From Acanthaster planci (lineage: Eukaryota > Echinodermata > Asteroidea > Valvatida > Acanthasteridae), in assembly GCF_001949145.1 (NCBI RefSeq), contig NW_019091563.1, positions 175,774 through 227,251 on the forward strand: a DNA stretch of 51,478 nt, read 5' to 3'. Shown here piece after piece: positions 28,501-40,500 of the stretch. Every line of letters begins with the position of its first letter. Position 1 is the first letter of the stretch. The notes beneath the pieces are model-generated. The model worked only from the letters and a program-made list of their open reading frames with translations. It did no database searches and was not told where the DNA came from. The position numbers were made by a program, and so were the translations under genes.

Positions 28501-31500
28501 AATGCCCCTCCCAACTACGCCGCTGGTTGCTACTGCTCAACACCTTACACGTACGTTAACTTAATGCCTGTCCCTTTCCACTAAATTGAAATAAGTGGTC
28601 ATTACGCCATGGCACATTCACAAGTCCAGCCTAGTGCGACATGGAGTTAATCTCAACACTGAGAAGGTAAATGGTTCACGGTTTGTACTGTAGCGATCTG
28701 CTTCCATCGGGCGACCGGTCGTCGTAGGCAAAGGCTCCCGTAAGGCAAGAAGGGGATCTCACACAGTTTCAGCTAGTCTTGGCCCAAGACTGGCCCTAGT
28801 TGCCGCCAGCTCCCAACTTGAATAGAGAGAGGAAAATTAGATTAGACTGGTATAAATATACATGTGTACGTGTACATTCATCCTTATTAGTTTCGTTCTA
28901 TATTTATTAGTTTCGGTATATATTTTATTTTCGCTCTATATTTTTTAGTGTGTTCTATATATATTAGTTTCATCCTATGTGTACTGTAAAAATTAGGATT
29001 CGAGTTTTAACTTTGGCATTTCTGGACAGACTGTTTCGTGCCGTTACGTACGGCACTCATCAGCAGCATGACAAAAAAAATTATGTAGCATCTTCGTATG
29101 TAGAACCAGACGCGCGTCGGCGCGCTACGTCACTGAACTTAGAACGCATTTTTCCCGGTGTCTACATATAGATACGATTTTGCTCCTCTTATCTAGTGTG
29201 CTTAGATGGGGTTTGCATATGATTACTTCTCTGCTATGCGTAAGTTACATCTCTTACTTATATTGGAGTACGGCAGTGCTCTTTGGAGAATGTCCCATTT
29301 GATTTCAAAGTTCTTGTCTTCGTCCTTAAGGCCCCATACGTACTTACTCAGCTCAGTCTGTGCCCTCTTGCTCTCAGAACGGAACGACTGGTTGTGGTTT
29401 GCAAGTCTCGCCTTGAACGTTGTGGATGTTAGTCCGACGTACGTTTCTTCCTTACCTTTACACATGACCGTGGCCTGGTAGACATTGTTCTTGCTTATGC
29501 ACTCTCCATTTAGTGGGCATTCTCTATTGCGGGGGCAGTTGCATGTCTTACCACCGATGGCTTCCTTTTAATTCACTTTCTGTTTGTTGATTGACTGGAT
29601 TGTCGCCTTGACGTTTAGCATGCATCTGTATGACAATTTAACCGTGTTCCGGTTCATTACCTTGTGAACTTGTATCCCTTGGGGAAGCATTGGTCAAGGA
29701 TCCGGAGGAATGCCTTTCCGGTGTCAGTTTGTACATTTTGGTTGTATGGTGGGTTGTACCAAATCACTTTCCGTCGTCTGGTCTTCCGTCCCTTCTTCTC
29801 TTCCGGCTGATATGATAGCTGGTATTTATGCCCACTCGTTTGTAGGGATTCCTGGTAGATAGGGGCAGCTTTCTCGAATGCATCTTGAATTAAGAGATCT
29901 TTGAGAGGTGTCTGTTAGTTCCCTGTGACATCTGCCTTATAGCAGGTGGGTGGTTTGATTAGGCATGCACATAGAGGAGTACATGTCCTGGCTTCATGTA
30001 CGGTTTGTATTCTTCCGTCCGCAGGTTCAATATAACATCTAGGAAGTTTATTGTTGCCTTGTTAGCTTCCACTGTAATCTTCAAGCCATTCTCTCGGAAT
30101 ACTAGGCACATTTCCAAATTTTATTCTATAAATATTAGTTTCGTCTTCTATGTTTTGGTTTTGTCCTACATGTTATTTTCGTTCTCTATTTATTAGTTTC
30201 GTCGTTTAAAAATAGTTTTGTCATATATTTATTAGTTTTCGTCGAATATAAATCACCTTTATTCTTTAGTCCTGTATATAGATTGGTTTGGTACTTCATG
30301 TATTACATATAATATACCTCTTTCATCCTTTATATATTTGTTTTGTTTTAAATTTATTTCACTTATGTCCTTATTAGTTTCGTCATTTAAATATCAATTT
30401 CTTTTTTTTTTGGTGTACGAATAAAGTCATAAAGGGCGCCTCATACTGTAATATGTGAACAAGTAAGGGGTAAAACTGCATTATAAGTTCGATGAATGTG
30501 TTCCGTACAAGATTTTAAAGAGATTCTTTAATTATATTTAAATCAGGTGAAGATTGATCAAGATCCCGAAACTGGGGATGAATCTTGACCCTAAAATTTC
30601 CGAAATCAAGAAAAATTATGACAGGAAATCCTAAAATCAGGTAACGTGACAAAACCAGGGCTGAGACTGCGTTGAAAGTTTGATGAAAGCATTCACACGT
30701 TAATATTTCAAAGCAGATTCTTTAAAAGTCCTTGAGTCGCAGGAAAAATTGACCACAAATCCTGAAATCAGGATAAATCCTGACCATAAATTTCTGGTAT
30801 CAGGAAAAATGTTGACAAACAATTCTAAAATAAGGAAAAATCTAGACAAATCGGACTTCTAGTTGTTCATCACATGCCCTCAATGCAGAAGTCAGCTCCC
30901 GCACGTTGGACTTGGCTTGGGTTTGGGCCATTATCTTGTAGATCACTAAATCCTTGAGTCGCAGGAAAACTCCCAAAACGTTAAAGGTCTGAAAGTAGTT
31001 CATGATAAAATTTGCCAAGTGCGTACCGATTGCGCCATTGCAATGTCCTAATGTGTCCTGACAGGATCTTGATGATAAAACCTTCAGATTGACAATGATA
31101 ATTATGCAATATTGGCGATTCATAATAGTGCACCTCCAAGAGTTTGCAACGCGTTGGCCAACCACGACAAGCGAAATCTCTCGACCCTTTCCAAGCGCGC
31201 GTTGAGTCAACAGATTTCGAACATCGTGATTGGCCAACACGTTGCAAACTCTTGGAGGCGCACTATTGTGAATCGCCCGCACACCGTATCTATAGAATTT
31301 GGAAGTCGCGTCACGGTTACAGTAATAATTTAACATTTTGACATGGGAGTTCGCAAGATTTAAAATATCTAAATAAGTGATGGTAAAGTCTCCCACTTTC
31401 CCGAACACCAATGCTTCCATAGTCAAACTTCAAACGTTTTAGATGTTCACGAAGAGCCATGGTAAAAGACGGTGAACTTCTGTTCGCCAGCTACCACTCG

Positions 31501-34500
31501 TTACGATTGTTTTCAATCTTGGATCAGCGATCAAACGTTTCAAAGATTGCTTGTTTCAATCTAAGGAATTAATAGGGTGCGGCTTATCTGTGTACTTTCT
31601 GTGGAATTACAAAGCTTTGCAGCTCACTTTTAATGCCTTAAAGTATACTGAGCTCTAACTTAAAAGAAGATGCGATGTCAATTGGCATTTAACAGCTTAC
31701 TCAATTGTTTCATGCGGAAGAAAAAATGTAACTCAATTTCCACACACAGACTCTTCATTATTATCCTTTTAACAGTTAAAATAAGTCTGAGGCGCGAAGC
31801 ACCGACAGAGCCTGGAGGTAAACAATCAGATGATGGCGGGAACTTCTTTCGTAGCAGACGGTCAACAGGCACCAACGACCAGCGGTATTTCGTGGAAACT
31901 ATGCTGGCTGCCGATCACTCAATGGTCACTTTTCACGGCAGAGACGAATTACCAACATATCTCTTGACCATGCTGAATATAGTATGTAGATTTTAAGGAG
32001 AGTTTCGCTTGTTTTCAACATAAACATGAAAACTGTGGCCCGTTTAGCTAAGTCTCGGTTATAGTTTTACCAACCAGTTTTCTGCAGTCACAACAGGCTT
32101 TCAGTACACAAACACATAAAGTATTTTTGAAAAGCATGCAGTGTATTAGATGAACTTCTACCTTAATGGCGTAACAAAATTGCGCATTTTATAGCAAAAG
32201 CTGTTCCCAACTGTAGTGATGAAGTTTTAATCAAAATTTTGTATAGTATTTTTGCCTGTATAATATTTGTAATAATATTTGTAATAAAAAAAGGCGGAAG
32301 TAAGAATGTACAAAGTAATGCCGTTACAAAATAACAGAACCAACGTCAAAAGATAAGCATGATAAAGAAAAAAAATGATTGTTTTTCAGTCACTGACTAC
32401 ATCGTGTTGGAAAAAAAAAGTTGTTGAAGCTTGAATCGATAATCTAGTGTCACTGGGAGATGAAATGTACATATTTCAGAATAACAACTTTTTTCTTTGG
32501 CAGGTGAATGAAATCTACAGGCACAATACCATCACTGTTGACATTCAGTTCGTTGCCACAAAGATTGTCCTGATAAACAAAGAAACTGTGAGTTTTTAAG
32601 GCAGCTCTTAAATACCGGTAGTCAACTTGGCTACTGACGTCTAAAAGGGATGGCTTTTTAAAATTTTTAAATAGTGACAAGATTTGGTTAAAGTGACTTA
32701 TTGATGGATTTTTTTGTCAAAAAATTACGTTAACAATTATCTAGTAGCTATATAAATACTGAAATGAGTAATTTTAGCATAGTCAGTTGAACAAGTAATT
32801 ATCTGGACGCGTTTTTTTCTGGCAAAACCTGTAGAATCATTTAATACGCACAGGCCTGGGCTTACGTGTTTGCTCGCGCCCGCACGAACGACACGTCCAT
32901 ATCACCCATTTGGGGATGGGGGCAAGTTCGGGGGCGGACTAAAGTGCTGTTTTACTTCTAGTCAGTTGCTATTTCACGCTGCACACGCGCAATATAGTAG
33001 CGCTCGAGCGACCCTAGTTGCATTATTTTTTAATATCTCGATGGCGTCACATATATTGCCGTTTGGATGGAACTCCCGCGCTGTTTGTGGTCAATGACAT
33101 GTCACACAATTCCCTCCGTAATGATAAATGCAATCCACTACTGATAAACGGCGATGCGATCATGCCCCAGGGTCTGGTTCCAATCGGTCGATGGTCTAAG
33201 CCACCTATCTTTGGGGCCATGCTGCCCAACTATACATAACTATATAGTCGTCGCTCGAACTCAAAATCACAAAAAAAACCCAAAAATCACACACAGTTAA
33301 CCCGGGCAAGACGAACGCATGCGCTGAGCGATAACATTACCGCTGAAAGTGTCTTTCAGTGGCACTGAGTTATTTTCATTATTAATTTGATTCTGCTTGC
33401 ATTATGTAGTCCTGATAAAATTACACAGACATTTTTAATAGAAAACTAACCACTTCTTTACCCTTTAATTTCCACTGTCAGTCTAAAAATCTGATCGTCA
33501 AAAACCGCTACAAGCGAAGCCTGACCAACGTGCTTGGTTGGGTTTCTTCGCTTACTCCAAATGGCGAGTTGTATGGTGTGGCTGACTACGTCTCCTTCTT
33601 GACTCAGTTGGATTTCGGACCAGCAGGTAAGTATCCGATGAATGTATCAGCCTCAGCATCAAATGGAAGGTATTTCAAAGTTCAACCCCCTAAATCTTTT
33701 GAAACCTTCATGGCATACCTCCTAACAAAACAAACACCCCAGAGAAAGTTAATTTGCTTTAAGGCGAGAGTTTTTATTTTAAGTTTGTGCTCAGATCTGC
33801 CAACCTTCCGGATTCAGAACTGGAAAAAAAATCAAAAGTTTCGGATCCAACGACAGAAAGGGTGTCGACATGAATGTACAAAAACCCTTTTTGTTTTACT
33901 TCGCTGTCCAACCGACGGCGAAGTCCCAGGTTTGTGAGCTTTCGTCCTCAGCGGCCAGCACATTAGAAATACGTGGAGACACGCTGAAAATAGACGTAGC
34001 CGTGCGACGCTCTGGAAGCCGTTTCAGACATTCCAATCATGATGCATTCTCGTTCTCAAGGCTTTTTCCCGATCTACAGATACAAAGTTGTGAAGTAGAA
34101 AAAAAGGGCCTGGAAAAAGCGTCGACATGATCAGTTCCCGATCCTTCACATAGTGGCCAGGGCAGCACGTTTGTTTGAACCGCTTACTTATACGTGCGCA
34201 TTCGCATGGAATCGAACTACAGTCAGAATCCAGCAAAATGGCTATTGAGGCAGGTTGACCCAAAAAGTAATCGACCAACATCACGGCTCAGATCATTTCC
34301 ATATGGATTAGAATTTAAACGCTCAACCTCCATTTCGCTAACTTGCACACGATGAAAATGTATTTTCAGCCAAGTTTTTGCAATGCCTTATCACATACCT
34401 CCAAAGTAACAGATTCAGATTTGGGAAGAAGCCAAAATTATGGAGGGTATACTTTTTCAGTTTTGCTGGGTTTTCCCTGGCATGCCTTTACTATTTGACG

Positions 34501-37500
34501 TAATTGTACATATAGTGCAATGCAGTAAATGTCAATTCGTACACGAACTCACTCGTGTCCACATTAGGTGTTCGTGTACGTTTACGCGATGCCTCAAATT
34601 CGGACATCTCACTTTCGACTGCTCTCGCCCTCAGTGCGGAAAATTGAATGTTCTGAGGGAAATTCGACAATAAATGTGAAAATTGGGCACTAAATAAGGT
34701 GAAAAAATGAAAAATGACGAAAATGGGTCCCAATGAAAAACGAAGTGAGTTTCAAAGATGTTTTCTCTTTAAATAAAATGTGACATCACGGTTATTCGAA
34801 GGTAAACCCGGCAAAAGTTTGAAAATTAGATATGAAGTTAGATAAACAACTGTAATTTTTATAACTGTTTCTGCATGTATTTTTCTTAATTCATTTTGCA
34901 TCTAAGTAATGATGTTTCCATACGATGGACATGTACTGAGCAAAGCTTTGAATAATGAGCCCTTAATGTGATAATACCGATAATGTTTTAATGAAATCTT
35001 TACATGTACTGGTAGTTCAAAGGATATTGTGCACTTTTATTATCACGTGCACTCTAAAAACCGAAGTGCTAATTTAGCACTTGAAGACCTACATTTATGC
35101 ACTTCTTGGTACTCGTATAGTGACTGCACATGCCGTGCTGATTTAGCACCGGCACCCGTGCTATCGCAGAGCACTCAACAGGAGCTAAACCAAAGCACTT
35201 CAGGAGCTAAACTTAAACGTGTGTCCTTGGAGGTGCTATGGTATGGAGCACCAAGATGAGCTGGGCAAAAGCACTTCAGTTGCTTCTGTAACTTAGGTGC
35301 TAAAATAGGAAGCACCTATAAATAGCTAAACTAAGACACTCTAGGTGCAGTTTTCAACAACTCAAGGGACGTACAGGAATCACTAAGCAAAATATGTTTC
35401 ACTTTGATACTCAACCTTATTGTCGAAAAGAATGAAAGAGCTGAGAAATTTGGCCACAACGTATCAACTTCAAAACGAACGAAGTTATTTTTTACCCCTG
35501 GAACCTCCCCTCAGGATCTGCCTCTAAATTTTGAAACTGATTGTAGAAAAAAAGAAAAATTGCATGTCCGGTTGGGATTAAACATTAATTGCTGAGATCT
35601 TGAAAAGGAAGTGATTAAGGCATGTTGACCTGATGTGATGACGTCATCATGTAGTACATGTCGGTCACGTGATATTAAAGGTGTAATGCACAAAGCACCA
35701 TAACTCCTTAATTGCATCTCGTATTGCATTTAAAATTTGCTAATATCTTGAACGGAAACTGGCATGCCTATATTGACCTCATGTGAAGATGGCATCAACG
35801 GGTGAGAAATCACGTGACATTAAAAGTATATTCTTTAGAGCCCTATATCTTGTGACATGTCCAATTGGGTTGAAAATTTGTAGGTGGCGAGAAATGGATG
35901 AGTTACAGACGAATGGAAGGAATGTTCAAGGTGCACACTTTATTCTCCATATTTTTTAATGTCTGAAAGGGTTTGCGCATTTCGTCATTATGACGTCACT
36001 AAGGAAAAGACTACAATTATTTTTGTAAAAATTTGTAGCTCTGGGGTAAATATTTTAGCAAAAACTGAGAAATAGAAATGTGCTAGTATCTCAAATGAAC
36101 AATTGCTTTTTTCTTTGCTCTGTCCTTAAGACAGACAAAACCTCTAGTTTTGTTTTCTTCTTCTTCATCTTTTTTTATGTGACAACAGTGAAAATTATCT
36201 CGAGGGGAACAAGGTATAATTCTGTCCTGTGTTCCTGTGTCAATGAGAAACTGGGTTAATCCTGGGATTAAAATGTCTAAAGGTAAACAGGGTGTTTCAA
36301 AAACAAAATTAATCCAACTTTAAGGGGTTATTACAACCATACTATATACCTTTCAACAAGGATCGTGGTTGAAATCATGAGTGTTAAAATGACACCAAGG
36401 TTTCTTGTCCAGGGCCATGTTTGACTGAGCACCATCGCCCAGAATTTAGGTGCAAAAATGTGTTTGGTTCACTTTCACGTGAAACAAATCAGCACAAATG
36501 CACATTTAATAAAAGGTTATTTATTCATTTACATGTAGTACACATTCACTAACAGGTTTCAACATTCTCATCATCTGGCAGCCGATTTCCAAACCCTTTC
36601 ACCGGCCAACACTTTCCACGTGGCTACCGCCTTTCTCCAAACAAAGTCCACATCGAGGGCGCATGTTTCCAACTGCTTCTCTGACAGTATCCGGTTTTTC
36701 TCTCAGAATGTCCACCTCCCTCGGAATCCGGTCTCATAAATCCTCCATGTTACGTAGTGGCGTGGTGTAAACATACTAGGCCTTTTGAATTAACCCATTG
36801 CATAACCAATCAAGACATTATTCATCATCAAGGTGTGGCAACTGATCAAGTGGAATGCAACGAGGCTCAATAAGTGAACCAGTGCAGTTTTGGTGCCATG
36901 ATTTCAATCCATGGGTATTTACTTATGCAGTAACATGATTAGGCAAGAAAGATGTCATTTGAAAGCTCTTATCTTCAATTTTATTGCTGTGGCCCTCGTC
37001 AGAATGCTGTGTGGGATGCCATATAGCTGTAAAAAAGGTGGATTACCTTGGAATCCCTTAAAAAAGGTGGATTACCTTTTTTGAAGCACCTTGTATTAGT
37101 AATTGTTGAGTGAATTAACTAACAGAATATTGTTTTAATGTTTATTCTTGCATAGTCTTATTTCTAAATAGTCTAAGGATTAAGTTTTATATGTACAATA
37201 CAAACAATTAAGTCGTGGAAAGGTACAAAAGAATAATTAAGATGGTTTGCAAGAAAACCTTTCAAGAGCAACTTGCAGAAAGTTTAAAGATTGCATAATT
37301 GTATATTTGAAAGGTTTCGCTCCAGTGGCGTCGATGTGTGACAGTTTCTGGAGCAGCTCCATAACTCGTGATCAAGGGTTGTTATCTTCATTTGTTATGG
37401 CACATGAGGCCGGCCACGTGTAAGTCCCTTACTGTTGTTGTTGGCTTAATTCTGAATAAACTTGTTTTATATGTGTACCTTAATTATTGCTACTTTTGAT

Positions 37501-40500
37501 AAATAAGTTCCCTATTGATCGTATCTATGTGGGTCTTCAATGTCAAATAAGATAAAGATAAAACAAGTGAAGTGTTTATTACCCTCCGCTTCTAAATTTT
37601 GTTCGCAAAAAAATAAGGAATAGACATAAAGCATATTGACATCAAGCTTTATTTACATGTGTGCTTTCCAAAGAGAGCTCGATGCATCACATCTCACGGT
37701 CATAGGAAAGCGCACATGTTAACGAAGCCTCATGCGTTAAAGGTCTTTTTATGCTGTCGTGAATGACGTTCAGGTTTAGTAAGAGGTGAGACTTTATAAT
37801 GTAAACAGCATAAATTTCAATCTAAAAACATGGAACATCTTGTAGCAAAAAATATATTAAATCAAAAACTTTTGGAAATCGACGGCCGTTGGGCTAAGCT
37901 GTCCTGCAATCAGGCCAATCATAAATATATATAAATTCCAAATAAGTGTGTTGAAGATTAATGAACTGCACCTTTCAAAAGACTTATAATTAAAATTCAC
38001 GGATATTAAACCCTTTTTCAGCCTGGGGTTGGAGCATGATGGAGACGGAAACTCTTGCGTGATGGAGACCTACGCACGCTCCATTATGAATACATTAGTA
38101 ATGGCAAACTATGGCGACTACTACTGGTCTAACTGCAGTGCCGAAGCACTCGAGAGACTAATCAAGTAGGTGTGGGCCATTCAAAATCCCAAATTAACAA
38201 TAACGTAAAATATTCTCTTTCTCAACTAATACAGACACATGGTAAATATATAATTCGATACGACCATTAAAAATCCTCTGATAATTATTGTTGTAACCGA
38301 TTTTAATACCGGCAAGAGTTGCGTAGCTCCTTGCAGACATGACCGCCTCTTCATTGGTCCAAACGAACAAACATTTCGTCAAACGTATTCTTACCATTTT
38401 TTTTTAAATGTTAGGGATATTGCCCCTGTTCATCTGTTTACAGAAATCATCGGTGCTTGGAAAATGTTGTCTTTGAAACCAGCAGTCTGCTCGAGCAAGA
38501 GGGCTTTCCTGGGGAGTGGTACTCTCTCGATGAGCAATGCCGGTATACGTTTGGCGGGAATTCACATCAGTGCGGAAGGGTAACTTTAAAATGTTAGCCA
38601 TAATGTACGTAGAATGCATCAGTACGCCTTCGTTGAAATTGGAGAAGTTTGCAGGATTCCCTTTTACACCCATTTCTTTTGAGAACTCCCTTACCTGGAA
38701 AGAAATGTGTAAGCACGCCTTTGATTTGCTTACTTATGCAAGAATCTGAAAATGTAAATTTCCCTGTCCGTAAAAAAGGTCTGTAAAACACTGAAATCCT
38801 AAACAGCATGACAAAAATTACTAACCGTGTTCAGCGAATAAACACTTTCCAAGCACTCTTGTGCAATAAGTGTGTAGGTATGTTTAAGAGCTAAACGTTG
38901 ATTTTTGTTTGATAGTGTTTAGTCATTCATTACTCATGTTTACAAAGTGATAGAAGATAGTGTTCCATTGCTAAACACAGTTCTTAGAGTGTTTGGAATT
39001 GTAAAACCACCTCACCCCTTGTACTTTTTTTATTGTTCGTACGCCTTTCCTTTCATGTTGTTTCATGAAGCCAGAGGATTATTACATTTGCTCCATGAGA
39101 TGTACGGCGGAAAATAACCCAGCCATTTGCCATGAGTATTACCTTCCAGCCTTAGACGGAAGCGGTTGTGGCACTGTCACACAGGTATAAACTGGTGGGA
39201 AGACACTCTTATTGCAATTCTATGCTGTATTTACTAAGACATTTAGGCAATTTCAACCATTTCAGGAAACAGACACATGTATGTACCAATTTGATTTGAT
39301 CATGCGAGTGGCAACACCAGTTCTAATAATATCACTTTGTTTTCAGGTATATGATGACATAGAAGATAGTAACGACAAGAATAACGCTGATAATGGCAAA
39401 ATCAACAAAATCCGCTTAACTACAAATGTTAAACCAACAACAAGCTATTCGGTCAATTAATGCAACACTCATTATTAGAAGTACATAAGTCAGCCTTTGC
39501 GCATACCAGACTGTAATTATTTGACATCGAAAAGCAAATTAAGATTTTGAAGTAGATTAATATTTCTAATGTGGAAAAATTAATCAGGAAAAAAAGAATA
39601 AAGGAATTAAGCTGGCTAGATAAGACGTCATACTTTAGCCATTACAAAAATGCAATTCAATGGTAATTTCTTGCCCCAGTGGTGTATGAACGGTGTTTGC
39701 ATGAACAAGCCAACAAGTCGAAATGGAAAATGGAGCCAATGGTCTGATTGGAGCGAGTGTTCTCATGACTGTGGCGTAGGTGTACGTACGAGACATCGAC
39801 ACTGCGACAATCCAAGGTAGGCATACAGCTTTGGATCCATCCATTATATTCAAGTTATCACCTTCAAAAAGTTCAGAATATCTAGTCCAAGTACAAAATT
39901 CCTTTGTCTGGCGGTATTCTTCGTATGCATTTGTAAGCTTGGAAGTTGCGGGCAACGCCAGGTGGCACGTCCCTTGAGGAAGGAGCTGTATAATCTCCTT
40001 CAGGGTTTAGACCGACTCAAGAGAGTGGATGTTCAAAATGTCTCTCGCCTTCAGCTCTTGTATTGTCAGCGTCACTCTCCTGATCCGGCCTCAAATGTTT
40101 GAGAACGGCCGAACACATATTATTTACTTCAGTGTTTCAATTAGGCAAATCGTCAAACGTAAAATGGAACGTCCCTAGTTTTAGGTGTCTCATGATGGAA
40201 CGGGTGCTTCCCATTTCTTGCAAATCCACGACGAAGTTCAAGAAAGAACTCTTTACTGCATAAAATCCATTTACATCCCATGTTCTGAGCCATGTCTTCT
40301 CTGATTGATATCACAGCCAAGACTTTCCTTCGCAGCATTTAGGCTAGTCTTAGCACAAAACTGCAGTGGATATATTTTGTTTTAGCTCCGTACACCGTAC
40401 CGTGCGAGAACATGCGCTGACCAGCACAGCTGGAACTGGTAGAGGGAGCCAATAGATATAGGAAGGGAAAAGTTATTTACTGCGATCACAAAGATAGGGC

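Noticed and set aside
30842-31426. 194-residue minus-strand ORF
   Set aside because: It runs straight through the foldback hairpin and the tandem repeats and matches no family. The opposite strand of the hairpin is open as well.
37324-37419. Shorter version of exon 8 using the AG at 37324-37325
   Set aside because: It would drop GFAP, part of the conserved G-Y-A-P-V block. The phase is the same, so only transcripts can settle it.
40153-40338. Minus-strand open stretch with [13 protein letters not shown]
   Set aside because: A faint resemblance to transposase sequence could not be supported. No other motifs on either side.
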